In this document: positions 1 through 13,700 of the stretch, piece by piece
How the letters are laid out: each line of letters starts with the position of its first letter
Numbering within the stretch: the first letter of the stretch is position 1
Origin: Macrotrachela quadricornifera
Taxonomy: Eukaryota > Rotifera > Eurotatoria > Philodinida > Philodinidae
Direction: 5' to 3'
DNA length: 64,000 nucleotides
Assembly (NCBI GenBank): GCA_022393335.1
Contig: JAJEKB010021111.1
Location: 1,109,972 to 1,173,971, forward strand
The notes under the pieces: generated by a model
The model's database searches: none
The model's input: the letters and a program-made list of their open reading frames with translations, nothing else
Told to the model about the DNA's origin: nothing
Translations under genes and position numbers: made by a program

Positions 1-344
1 TTAAAAAAAGCTGATCCCACAGAGTGCGGCATCCCATTGAGCATAAAAAGTACAGAAATAAAATAAATTCTTCTTTGAAAACTGTAGATCTTTTTACGTT
101 GCATCTTATGGCATGCTTTGTTTTTTTTTAGAGAATCCCATTAGTTGATTAAAAGATAAAATAAGAAAATGGAATTTTCAGCAAAGATGATATGTTTCAA
201 TATTATGTGAAAAGCTAATCTATATCAATAAAAACTTTCTAGTGATGCCTACCATATGAAATAAAAATAGTTAATTAGTTTTGACAAATAAAGAATTTAC
301 AATGGAGGTGTTTGAACTGTTGGCAAGACAAATAACATATATTC
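1..344. other. AT-rich flank, nothing recognised
   Basis: No open frame of note, no repeat structure visible and no motif recognised. Confidence 0.4.
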
Positions 345-1045
345 AGATCAGATGAAAGGTATCATTGCCAAATTAACAAAGTTAAAATATCAACTGCCCT
401 TGACTTGTCTAGAGGGAAATATTTGAATTTTAAGTTTTGATATAAAATGAATCAGAAAAGATTTTTTTTCACTATCGCAAGGTCAAAACATAGTGTTGTT
501 CGAAGCGATTCTAGAGTTTGTGGGAAACATCTTTCATATGGTCCGAACAACACGTTGTTTTTCCCTTATAATAGTAGAGTGAATTTTTCCTGTAGCTTAT
601 GGAAATGATGTTTTCTATCAGTCATTAGAAAATTTAACTCTGCTATTAAAAAGACAAAACATGGTATTGTTCGGGTCAACCTTAGATTATCCAGGATGCT
701 CTTTCATATGATCCGAATAACCTTATGTTCCATCCTGATAATAGTAGAGTTAAATTTTCTAGTGCTGAGAGAAAAAATCGTTTCATAAGCTAAAGAAAAA
801 ATTCACTCTACTATTATAACGAAAAAACACCGTGTTGTTCGGACCATATGAAAGAAGTTCCTCACAAATTCTAGAATCGCCCCGAACAACACTATGTTTT
901 GACCTTATAATAGTGAAGAAAATCTTTTCTGATTTATTTTATATCAAAACTTAAAATTCAAATATTTCCCTCTAGGGAAAGCAAGGACAGGTGATATTTT
1001 AACCTTGTCAGTTTGGTACTGAGAGCTTTCATTTGACATGAACAT
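345..1045. repeat. Foldback repeat with nested palindromes
   Basis: The left arm (about 345-600) matches the reverse complement of the right arm (about 785-1045), including TAGAGGGAAATATTTGAATT and CATATGGTCCGAACAACAC. The centre (about 625-770) is a second, weaker palindrome with the same GTTCGG/CCGAA words. There is no coding capacity. Ends are approximate and no target duplication is clear. Confidence 0.75.
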
Positions 1046-2729
1046 GGTCAATCTTCGTAATTTACAGTACGCGACTTTCCATTGTCAGTCAAGAAAACAG
1101 GAATAAAACATCTTACCCCAACTTTTCACTGATATTTCTGATAGAATTTGTTCGTTGCGATCTTTTGATATAAGAAAAAACGTATGATGTTCAAAATTAA
1201 GTGAACAGGAATTCGAAATGACAACACGCAAATAACGCAATATTAGGATTCAGAAGTCCTTTAATGGGTAGGTTATTTTTACGTCAGATGTCTAATAAAG
1301 AATTATTTTACCTCAAGAATCGAATTATTTGCCATTTTTTCAAAGTGTGTCAAATCTCACTTATTGTACTTACGATAAAGCTTTTAAATCAACGTCTAGT
1401 CGTTCGTCGGCCTTCCTTTGGTCGGACACACACGGCTAGTCGTTTGCATATTTAACACCACTAAATCGGCCGATATAAGTTCAGCTTTGAAGTTAATGGA
1501 TGCATCTTGTTTAAATTTTTCTCAATAGGCTACTGAATATTTGTGAATACGTTCGTTAGGAAGAAACTAAAAAAGGAGAACTACTTAAGAATTGCTACAA
1601 ATAGGGTAGAACACATTGTTGTCTAGGAAAGATCTTCCTCTATTTTGGAATATAATTTTACGGTTGATATCTATGGAGACTCAACAGCAGAATTTCAAAC
1701 AGACGCTTCGTTTTTTTACATATTTTTGTGTAAATCTCGCTCTAAGATCCGATATATAACAATCAACAAAGAAAAGTGTTTATCTTAGTATTAATATCGA
1801 ACACAGATTCACGACCCTCGAATATTTGTGGGCCAAGCTTAAAACAACAAGCAGTTCTTCAAAGAAAGCTAAGAAATAGATCACAAACATTTTTACGGAC
1901 TTCAAACTCGTATTTTCCATGCACGACAACGATCAGTCAAGTTTTATCATTATTTTAATACCTAGCAATTTTGAAAAATTAACTGCAGATTTCAGTTCCT
2001 CATAGTCATTTGTCTTTAGTAGAGTTTTATTGGACACAGTTTATATTATATAATATTAATTATTTGGCAACCCAATTCAGTTTTCATTTATTGATCTTTG
2101 ATCATCTTAGATCAAACTTCTTAGAAAAAAAAGTAAAACTAATTAGTAATTGTTTGGTAACTTATTACAAACGACAAATTTGATTCCAGATGCGAATTCT
2201 TTACACTCCATTACCCTTCATATAGTTTTCAATTAGAATATTACAATCTTTTGATATTAATCTAGCTGACAACATTTTCAGATTGCTTTGGATATGGAAA
2301 GGTACAGAGAAACTCTAGAAGAGAGCATACCTCTATAACTACAAACTTAAGTTATGTTATGTGATCTCTCCTCTAATCCACGTGACAAATTATTAATTCG
2401 TATAAAAAGAGTTTTTTAGCAAAAAAAAATTATTTGAAAAAAGCCAAAAACTAATAGTACCGTTCGATTTCTCGATTCCAAAAACCTTTGGTCAAATCTT
2501 ACAAAAAGCATATGTATAAGCGAAATCCTCTTTATTATTTTATAGGATATTTTTTTTTGTCCCGGATGTTCTTTTGACCCTGCCAGGCCGCTACACACAA
2601 ACAATTTTTTTCATACAACCTTCCCTTCACTCGAAGGAATAATAAGCAGATTTTAAAAACCACTGACTATTTTACACACAAAGATCGATTAACCTTTTGC
2701 AAGTGGACTAGACTTAACGAATATTAAGG
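1046..2729. other. 3' flanking DNA, no gene recognised
   Basis: AT-rich with only short chance frames (for example 1264-1455, 1776-1958) that lack splice context, domain patterns or similarity to anything else in the window. Confidence 0.4.
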
Positions 2730-3110
2730 ACATTAAACTATCGCCATAAGACAGTTATATTGAATTTTAGACTAATCTAGTTTAGAAAACACGTCAGTTT
2801 AAGTAGAACATTTTATATCTGACTGGTACTAAAAACGTTTTAGACTAACCCGCGCATGTATTTCAAGGCTATCCGACTAGTCTGGTCCCGTCACTATGTC
2901 ACTTTTCGAGAGACTGACTATTCTTGACGCTGATATAAGTATTTGAGACTAGACTTTATTAGTATGCAGATCTTCTCAGACTAGTCCAGACGTACATTTC
3001 AAAAATATTCGACTAATACAGTTCTGCCAGTATGTCAGTTTTTAAAATTCTGACTAGTCCTGACGGTCACATCGAGTATTTTGGACCAGACATATCGCCA
3101 GTCCTCTCCT
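2730..3110. repeat. Degenerate repeats of a GACTAGTC-type word
   Basis: Words of the form GACTAGTC(T/C)..GAC.GT and GTCAGTTTT recur irregularly (for example about 2768, 2872, 2981, 3050). It looks like an old, diverged tandem array; the period cannot be set by eye. Confidence 0.35.
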
Positions 3111-3289
3111 TTTTTGCTTGCCTAGGAACATATATTTATATTATATTACATTTAAAACGCAAAATAATACGAAATAAAAAAAGAACTTTTAAAATATCTA
3201 TCAGTTATGCATATTAATATTCACTCTCACACTGCAAATATTTATTTCTTATTAACCATAAGTTATGAATATAAATGCAATTTGTTAGT

Positions 3290-3613
3290 TTATCATAGTA
3301 TTTTTGAGGACCATTTTTTACACAAAAACCCAACTTTTTTTTATAAGAGTTCACTAAATGGTAATCGAGGACAAGAAATTCAAATCTGAAATCAGTTGCA
3401 TAGAGATTTTTTGAAGCTCAATTTTTCAAACAAACGACAAATTTTTAACAAAAAGCATTTGTTTTTTATGAAATTTGGTGAAAGGCAGTTGAGGTCGAGG
3501 AACTTGAATCTAGCTTTGAGTTTTTAATTCTATAAATGAATAGCTTGATGGGAGTTTAGAAACACGATTTCTACGAAAAAGAGCTGAGCGAGTTTTTAGG
3601 CAAGCGTTACTTG
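3290..3613 (+). mobile_element. Truncated Helentron-like element, 3' part
   Basis: Closely similar to the 3' two-thirds of the complete element at 21605-22098, with the same ending GAGCGAGT...GCGTTACTTG followed by T. The 5' end is missing or unrecognisable, so the left border is approximate. Confidence 0.6.
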
Positions 3614-4234
3614 TGGATTTAATATGAAAAATTGAGTATAGACAAAGTTTTAATTGATTCTAATTTTGAAAATTTATTTATAATATCACTTCGAATAATA
3701 TACAATGCAATATATTAAAGATTAATTTTGCCAATCTATTTTGTTTTTGCATGTAATTGACAAAAGCAAATATTTTATTTCATTCGATTCTTCATATCAT
3801 TAATCATAAATTAATCTATTGTTTTTTCTTTTCTTTATCAAGGGAAAAAAACCATTCTTCCGTATATTGTGAATAGTTAGTATAATGTACAATTGACAAT
3901 TTGTCTCTATAAAGAAAGGATTCAATAAAAGACGCTGTACGATATGATCATTAAATAAGTAAAATTCAAGTAGATTTACTCAAATTTCTTATGTACATTC
4001 TATTCTTTTATTCAATACTTTGATTTCCCTCGTCAGACTGATCATTAAAATAAATAATAAAAAGGAAAGAATTTCGTCTTCTTGAATATTTATTTCAAAT
4101 TAAAAGCAGATAAAATATTAGATACAAAAGCAAATAATATAAAGCAATGCACATGAAAAAGCAATGAGAGAAAATCGAATAAAATATAATGCTTAGCAAA
4201 GCATAGCAAGAGTTATCATGAAAAAGCATTTTTA
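3614..4234. other. 3' flanking DNA, no gene recognised
   Basis: Very AT-rich, no repeat or frame supported. Confidence 0.4.
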
Positions 4235-4240
4235 TTTATT
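4235..4240 (-). terminator. Possible polyadenylation signal
   Basis: The minus strand reads AATAAA about 86 nt after the stop codon of exon 20, overlapping a second AATAAA. Position fits a short 3' UTR, but the flank is so AT-rich that chance occurrence is possible. Confidence 0.4.
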
Positions 4241-4325
4241 AAGCACGAAGATAAATTTAGTTCAATTGTAAAACTTGATAAATACGAATTTAAACTTCAA
4301 TTTTCGAATCATATTATAACCATTT

Positions 4326-4720
4326 TTATCCAACATTGAAACTAACAGATCCCGATCCACTCATAGTAACTGTGAATGGTCCTGTTATCTCTACAGAGTG
4401 TGTTGTAACAACTAAAATATACTTCGTTAAAGTATTCATAAGCACAATAAGCATAAATTGATCATTGTCACCAGCATCATCATCAAATGATATTAAATTT
4501 TGAGATGGAATAGAAGAATTGAAACTGTTATTGTATATATATCCATATGTATTCATGTTACTATTGCATTTAATAATATAATATCCTTTTATAGATACGT
4601 TTAGTTGAATAGCTTCATAATAGTACATGGAACTATTTGAGCAACTGCTTCTACGACAATATTTTTCACCTGAGTTAGCCAAATATGATGAATATCGTGA
4701 TATTATGGCTATTGAACCAC
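4326..4720 (-). CDS. Exon 20: terminal beta-rich PPC-like module E5 and stop
   Basis: Acceptor CATTGCAG, phase 1; the exon ends in TAA after SVSFNVG. Motifs: GEKYCRRSSCSNSSMYYYEA, IQLNVSIKGYY, MNTYGYIYNNSF, NLISFDDDAGDNDQF, YILVVTTH, GPFTVTMSGSG. No TM or GPI-like tail follows, so the C-terminus ends free outside the cell in the fused model. Confidence 0.85.
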
Positions 4721-7700
4721 CTGCAATGAGAGAAAAATATATACAAACAATCTTGATAATTTGTATAGAAATATATTAGCGTCAATAAACAATGTACTAT
4801 AACACTAACCATTCAATATACGACAATAATTTTCTTCTTGTTTTTTTTTACGTTTCTCTTTGCTGTTTCGTCATTGTTTTTTATTTTATTTATTCATTTT
4901 TACTGATCTCTGTCCCCAGATGAATGAATCTGACACCAAATCCGATCGGATCTGATAAGAACTGATTAATCGACAAAATCTTGTAGGAATCCGAATTGTG
5001 GACTTATAACGAATCCGATGGGCAAACACTATTTTCTTTAAAAGTGAGTATGAATTAGCATTTTATCTAATATTAAAGGTTGGACAAATCGTGGTATCAC
5101 CGTAATCAGATCTAGAAGGTTGTTTTATAATGAACTCTTAGTACGTTAATAACTTAGCCTACATTATAAAAGATGTCTGAAGTTACTTATACAAACTTCC
5201 ATAAGAATCTCAGAAAATAAAATTTGAGAGGTAAAGCATCCTATTAGATAAAATAACCTCAACTGAATCAAAATGTCATATACACCGTTTTGTATAGTGA
5301 CTTGCAATTCATCAAATCGTATAAAAAAAGTTTATATTCTCATGAAGGTAAAACGATTTGAAAGTCTATGTAGCATCTGTCAGCATATTATAGTCTTATT
5401 AGATCTCTAAATTAATTTCTTTTTAAATTTTATTTAAATAGAATGTGATATGTTCTTCATTTGTATACGTTTAATAAGTCTCGTCGTCGTTTTCATCCTA
5501 TCGAAAACTGACTAATTTCATGAGTTTCGGATATAATATTTCATTTTTTGGGTATGGATGCATCCGATACCATACATCAATTCATAGATGATTAGCCGAA
5601 AAACTATCAGAAATTGTTTTGTATAAAGTGTTTATAATTTATGCATGTTATTTCTCTTTGAAAGTTTTAACTTAGTAATCAAATTCACAAATACTTATCG
5701 AAAAAAAGACATAATCTTTGATCGGAAGTATGCAATGATGTCGTCATATGGAGGCATTCATCTTTTCGATACAGAAAATGTTTAACTAGTAAAAATGTAC
5801 GTATGTTCATCTAATAATTTTCATATAAAAAATTTTCGGAGCTGATAAAAAACAATTTGACTGACAAATCTCTGTAGGGAATAGAAAAATTTCGAAATAA
5901 AAGTTTTCGAAAAAGCAACAACTGTTCTCCAAATCATATGCCGCCTAATACCCTTTGGTATGTTTGAAAATTCAGGAGATTTAATAAAACAGAAATCAAA
6001 TTTGTCTCAATCCATCGTCTTTCTTTTCTATCGCCCAGAAAAACATGATACATAAACAAACGCGTGAATACGGATTAAAATTTTGTTAAAACGTCATTCC
6101 CATGAAATTATCTACGTTTTTTCCCGACCTCAGACATATTCAACAGGTCTATATCCATAAAATTCGCTTAGATTTATGCATCGTTATTCATTTTTTATTG
6201 TGTTCTACCTGATTGTGAAAAGGTGACCGTTGTTAGTAGTGGTGTGACCATTCTGGGACCAGCTGGGGTTCAGTCCCATCACCGATCTCTTGAGCCCTAT
6301 CATCTGCAGTTTCAACTCACCAAATGTTCAAAATCAGAATAAATGAAAATCAATTAGAACATTTTCTTTGAATTCTCAATTACTGGAGGCGTACATGTAG
6401 CTAAACCGAATATATTGAATCTCCCTCTTTTCATAACTAAAACCGTTGACAATTTATTGATGATCTTTTGGGAATTCATAAAAATAGCTGGATTATGCTC
6501 AAATAAAAAATTATTTTTTCATTTATTTTCGTGATGTGTTTTTCTTATATATGATCTAACTGGTTATCCATCTAGAATAGCAAATGTCCACACATAAGCT
6601 TTGAAATTTTCCAATATCAAGTCGTTGCATATAATAATGGTCAGTACTTAAAAGAGATCAAAATCGGTGTAGAGCCGTTAAACAATTTATTATTTTAATA
6701 TCTGAATGCCTAATATTCCAACGAACAGTCTATACTTTTGATTTTATAGTCTTGTGTGAAGATCTTTATCTTCATGCGAGTATGTTTAGTTTTATTGACT
6801 AACAACATAAACACCTTTATTATAAATCTATTTCTATCTTACCTGGACGGTATCCGGCATCAGCTGACATTTGTAAATTTCCACCGATGCCAATAGTTGA
6901 TTTTAGATAGCACAAGTGCGTATTTCGAGACCAACTGAAAGCATTACAACTGGCATCGGCTGAACATTGAGCACAACAATCTGCATACGTTGTTTGGTTT
7001 GTTGCTAAACCAAGATTATTTCCTGGATAGTCCCAATCATGTTTCATCACGAAGTTGTCACAAGTAACTAAATACAATGAAATGAATATAAAATATTATA
7101 GACGGATTTTTAGTCTAATAGTTAAAAAATAGTATTTTAGAATGATTTTTCGATAGAGTGAAAAATCAGAATCTGAAGAATTTAATATTGATTTCCAATT
7201 GAGTCATTCTATTACACTGAAGAAAAATCTGGCAAATAAATTCTGTGAGGATTCATATAGCTATGCTATACATAGAGTGTATCCTATAAAAATACATCTA
7301 TTTAGAAAAGAATACCTATCGTTTAAATTCTAGAGAAACAAGCATTTGAAAAGAAATATTAGAAATATCATACAAGTATCTGTTACTATATCATATTATC
7401 GATGTTCAAGACACATCTTTTGATAAAACTAGAATTTTTCTTCTCTATCGTTTCGTTACCTGTACGATATCCAGCATCAACTGACATTTGTAAATTTCCA
7501 CCATTACCAATAGTTGATTTGAGATAACACAAACTCATATTTCTATTCCAGGTAAATGCATTACATCTTGCATCTGTTGAGCATTGATAACAACAATCTG
7601 CATATGTAGTTTGATTTATCCCTGGTCCAAGATCATTTCCTGGGTAGTCGTAATTGTGTTTCATCACGAAGTTGTCACAAGTAACTAAATACAATAAAAT

Positions 7701-10700
7701 ATCATAGTCGAATTTTTATTCTAATAGTCAGAGAACAGCTTTGTAGGATAAATTTTCAATAGAGTTAACATATTACGATTTACTCATTCTGCTACATTAC
7801 AAAAAACCTATATCAAATGATTTCTGTGTGGGGGTCGCATAACTATGCGAAAATTTCCGCGTATTGTATAAATACATAAAAATTCGTTAGAAGTTTCATG
7901 ATATCATAAGTATGGTATAACAAATTTTTTAGATTTTTAGTCACAACGAGTTTAGTATTGAATATTGAGAAGTATCGTCGTGAGAAAGTTAATCACTTAT
8001 CTGTTCTACATTGTCTTTGAATTAGAAAGATAGCTATTAACTATTCAAAAACTCAACAAATGATATCCATTTTATTCGGTATATTTCTTATTTTAGGCTA
8101 TAATAATGTGTGTATAATAAGAAAGTATAGACTTGACCGCATCATATAATATGTTAATCATCAATAACAAATATAAATAAAAACAAGAAAAATCTATGAG
8201 AAAAACAATATGATTCATTTTTTTCATTGCAACCGACAGTCAGAAAAAATCGAATTTTTATCTTTCGATTATTTTTATACACATTGACGCACATGAATTC
8301 ATCTATTGTTTAAGTATTGAAAAGTTCATTTACACAGCAATGCATATCGTTAATGTTCTATCATATATGGAACCAACACTCTCGATAATTTATAGGAGTG
8401 GGAGGGGCGAAAAATTTCCCAGACATTCAAACGCAGACTATCTGTGAGAAAAACCAGGTAAATAGCTGACTGCTAAAATTTGTCAGACAGCTTTTAAGAG
8501 ATAACTCAAAATTTTCGCAGACACAGCGTAAAAAGTGGGAGGGGCTAGCCCACTCCATCCCCTCCCACATCGAGAGTCCTGTATGGAACTCATGTTTGTG
8601 ATGATCAACTCTATATCAATAATCGTTTTCTTTTGTTATAATCAAGTTGAAATGTATATTCTATTATAAATAAATTATATATTTTTCATGTTTTTATTTC
8701 TACTTATTATTCATGATTAATATATAATGCGATGCATTGATATTTGCATGTTCTTGTTATAGCAAAGATGTCCATCGCGGTTGAGAATCTGCCGCTGCCG
8801 TGATGGTATTTTTCAAAAATCTTTGAATTTTCAATGCTGTGATTGATTTAAATTAGAGTTGATCATGACAATCGATCAGATTCATCAAGCTTTATCGTGC
8901 AGCACACATCAGTATTGAGATTCTATGTAAATTCCTGAATTTTTGAAATTTCTTTCATTAAAAAGCTGCCGCCGCCGCGTCGCTGCGGTGACGGTATTAT
9001 AAAAATTGCTGCCGCAACGATATTACAAAAATCTCTGCCAAGCCGCTGCCGCCACCGCCATCGCGGCAGTGGCAGTGTCGCGATGAACATCTCTGCGTTA
9101 TAGACACATTATCAGAAAAAACCAAAGTAAAATAATGTAAAGTAGAAATATTCTGAAACAGGATATGCCAGTTGACTATATGTGTTTTAATTTCATGTGA
9201 TTTTCCTTCGAATGAACTTTTTTTTAGAAAATATCAAATTCATTTCTTTACATTTTTTATATTTAAGTCAATGCTTTCGATGATCATTTCAATGACTTTA
9301 GAATTAGAATTAGCAGGAAAATCAATAAAAGCATTCAAATATAGAATGTGCATATTCGATGAATTTTCTATGCTTAATCTTAATCAATTCTACTCAGTTA
9401 CGGACAAAAATCAATTATGCTCTGGACTTTTTCAATTTGAGTTAGATCACTCCATGAAACAAATGCTAAATAAAGATTTATTTGGAAATCTGTATGCGAG
9501 TATTTGATATGAAATTTTAGCTATTGACTAAGTGAATAAAACAAAAAGTGAAATGAAGAAAATTTCAAAAATATATTTTCGCGAATCTCTCGTATGAAAA
9601 ATAAACAGTTGAGTGATATAAAAGGAAAAAGTATAATTTAATATCAATATGGTTGTTAGATCTCCACAAGTTAGTTAGAATATTTATTTAGAAATAAAAC
9701 ACATTTCGAACAAAATTTATTCCCATCTTTACCTCTTTCTCGTTATTCATTTTGTGATCCTTCACTTCTCGTATGATCACTACATCCGACTGACTCTCAT
9801 CCTCTATATATTCTATATAACGTGCGTGTTCTATACATAACAGAGACAATTTATTATGTGAAAAAGGCAAACAAAGCGAGTATCACCATCTCATCACTTT
9901 CGTCACGACATCTCTTGATAAAATTAGAATTTTTCTTCTCTATCGTTTCGTTACCTGTACGATATCCAGCATCAACTGACATTTGTAAATTTCCACCATT
10001 ACCAATAGTTGATTTGAGATAGCACAAACTCATATTTCGATTCCATATAAATGCATTACACCTTATATTTGCTGAACATTGTGCACAACAATCTGCATAT
10101 GTAGTTTGGTTTATTCCTAAACCAAGATCATTTCCTGGGTAGTCCCAATTGTGTTTCATTACAGAGTTGTCACAAGTAACTAAATACAATAAAATATCAT
10201 AGTCGAATTTTTACTCTAACAGTCAGAAAACAGTTTTGTAGGATAAGGTTTCAATATAATTAACAGATTATAGCCTCAACAATATAAAATTGACTTACAA
10301 TTAACTCATTCTGCTACATTACAGAAAACCTGTATCAAGTGATTCCTGTATGGGATCGCATAACTTTGCGAAAACTTCAGAGTATCATATAACAATTCGT
10401 ACAGATTTTATTTCATCTGTAATCCAGACAACTGTTACTGAAACAGTAACTCATTTGTTTTCTCTCCATAATAAATATAGACAATGAATTACCATAGTAC
10501 ATTTTCATCTAGTGAAATCATTTAGTTTGATCTAATAAATTATCAAAGATATTATTGAAATACAACAAGTACTTTCAATTGAAGACAACGATATAAATTA
10601 TCACAAACATAAATAAATATACTTAATTAACTCGCAAAATATAAATCAATGAACACTGGAATGATAATAATCGTAAATTTATACTTGAAATCCTTGAAAA

Positions 10701-13700
10701 ATGGTGTTAGATCTATTCATAATATTTTTTATTTTATAATTGAATACGATAACATGAAGAAACTCAACTGACGAAGAAAGAGTTCTAATTGTCCAATTGC
10801 TTTTGAGTCGAGACTATGTACGTTATGTCGACCCAAATGAGTACTTAATATCCTGAAAAAAGTTCAGGCCGTTGGCTTATTGCTATGGAGATATTGCACT
10901 TTTACAGCATTTTTTTAAATAAATGCCATGGTACTCCCAGGGATATCAGAAAAACTTATTTTCAAATTTCGACTTGAAAATTTGGATAGAGACAGACTTC
11001 AATGAGAATAGTTTATTGTGGATGTTTTTGAGAATTTTTCATCTGCTTTTATCGTAAAATAGGAGCATAAAATTTGCCAGTTTATAGAGACAAGCTATTC
11101 ATAACTGTATCCAAGGATAGAAAGGGAGAAAAAAAATCTTCGATAGTCGTAGTAAACTATTCTCATTGAGATCTATTTTTATCCAAAGTTTCAAGTCAAA
11201 ATTTGAAAATGAGTTTTTCTGATATTCCTGAGGGGGACCATGGTATTTATTTAGAAAAAGTACTGTAAAAATGCAATATCTCCATAGCAATAAGCCAGCG
11301 ACCTGAACTTTTTTCAAGGTATTCAGAAATCATTTCGATCGACATAACGTACATAGTCTTGACTAGAGATGTGCAGGACCAGGACCGAAGTGAAAAACTT
11401 CATCGGGACTGGCACAGGACCGAGTAAAACATTACAGAGACTGGATCGGGACCGAGATCAGAAGAAAGAAAATCTGATAAAACTTTAACTACAGTCTATA
11501 GTGAAATATTCTATGATTTTAACTGAATTATCTTATAAATCATATGAATCAAAACATGTCGAAGTGCACTAAGCAAAAAGAGTACTAGCGGTTAAGAAAA
11601 AAAATGAAAAAAAAAAAATTATTAAAGAGCGATAGTTGTAGAATTGTTTGAGATGCAGTCCATATAAATTCTGGAATAGTTTTCTGTAGACTGAGATCGA
11701 AGCCAGAGAGATAGCTATGTGTGCTAAACATCTAGTTGAAAAGTAAATCTCAATTAATCTGTAAGAGTTCCAGCTTTCGTAAGTGAACTTTTATTGATTC
11801 ATTCAATATTCGCGAAAGTTTTATCTGATAGACTTTCATATATAGCAGCCCTTTAAAAGAATTATTGTCAAGTGAGACACTAATAGTTCTTCTTTCCGAT
11901 AGTGCCATATATACTTGCTGTATGCTATCAGAATTTCATGGGTTTCTGTTTGCATTAAGGAACAAACGAAAGAAACTGATCAAACTATTCACTCAAGCGC
12001 ATGTTTACAAGCAAAATGAACTCCATCGACTATTTTATATATTTCAAAGCGTGACTGAAGTATTACTGTAATAGTTCAAGAAAAAAATCAAAAAATCACT
12101 TTAATATGTTAATCGTTTGATCGAAGTCTCCCAGCCTTGATCAGTACTTTTGGTTTTAAAGTTGTCAAAAATATGAATTGAACCTTTACTGGAACCGTCG
12201 TGACCATCATGTTGATACCCAGGTGGACTAATCCGAGAGTCGGATCCGATAGACTTTAAAGACCATGCGTAAGTAGTGCTTAAATCACTGCTAAAAGAAT
12301 TTGCAACAACTGGCACTTTTCCGACGGAATCCAACGCAATTCCGTCACCCGAAATCCTGTAAAATCCTGTCGGATGGTTGGATTTGATCGAATCCAACAT
12401 CGGATTTGTTCATCTGGTTAGATAGAAATGTTTTATCGAAAATGTCTTGAATAAAAATTTATAAAGCAGGCTATTAAATTATAAAAAAAAACGTGTAAAT
12501 CGTCTGAACCACTCGAGTTTATTTACTTTCACTTCGCAATCCAAATTTTGAAACACTATGTAAAGTCACCGAGATCGGGACCACACTAAACATCTTTACC
12601 GGGACTACGACCAGGATTAAACAAATTTTACTCGAATCGGGAGCAGTACGGAATCAAAACAAAACACCTTCAGTGGAACCAAAACAACCTGGTCCCGCAC
12701 ATGTCTAGTCTTGACTTAAAAGCGATTGGACAGTTTGGGCCTTTCCCTCATTAGTATAAAATAATAACAGTAACTAACCTCAATAATTGGTAAAGTAAAA
12801 TTAAAAATATCTTCTTAGTTTTATATTTGTATTTAATAGTGAGAGAACTTTTGATTAGACCTAAGTATAGATTTCGGATTAGTCTGGTTTGCATCGCATT
12901 GACAAAAAAAATTCATTTCCATCGGCTCAATCGTATCAAACCTAACTGAATTTAATCTAAAATATATCGATGCGATTTTTATATTATTTATATAACAGAA
13001 TGTTTTTTTTTTGTGACTGTTGATTAAAGTATTAAATTGAGCATATGAATAGTTTTCATGTAATACAATTCTTCTTCTTATAGAAATAAGTATATGTCGT
13101 TAATGTATAGATATTTTTATCTCATTTGCTATTTCGTTTCAATCAAGTTAATTGAGAGCATAGGACATTTGATCAATTAGATTTTTTCTATTCTAACCGA
13201 TTATTTCAATGATTTTATAGTAAAAACTAGCAGGAAAATCAATCGGATACGAAAGTAAGAATACAATGCTTATGTTCGATTCTATTCGCAAAAAGAAAAT
13301 ATTTTATTGTGCTATGAATCTTTTTTTTTTAAACTGATTTATATTAATCTATAAAAAAATTCAAAGGAAAAGTTCATTAGAAAAATCGATACGCAAACAT
13401 TTCATATTAAAATTAAACTATTGAGTAAAATAAATAAAAAAAAGAAGATGAATTGAAGAATTTCAAAGATATTTTGACGAATATTTTGCATGTGAAATAG
13501 ATCTTTTAATAGAAAAAAAGCGGGATGGTGCCTTTCCAAGAAACTTAAAAAAGTTTCTAGAAAGTGGCAAAAATTTCTCAATATTGAAGAAATATCTATT
13601 TATTTAATGACTGAAGGTGAAGACAAATATTGTCAAATCTTTTTCCATTTTTCAGCCGATTGTCCATTAGAGATTTTTTAGGCGAAAAACGCATTTATTG

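Noticed and set aside
8770..9090. CGC/GCC-rich patch as a CpG-island promoter
   Set aside because: It is the subterminal repeat of a hAT MITE with its own target duplication.
9172..9507. 111-codon plus-strand ORF
   Set aside because: Lies in intron 17, lacks domain pattern and contains intron sequence repeated near 13170-13290.
12101..12400. 99-codon minus-strand ORF inside a hAT element
   Set aside because: Built from ATCCGATCGGAT-type repeats in a non-autonomous element; no transposase motif.
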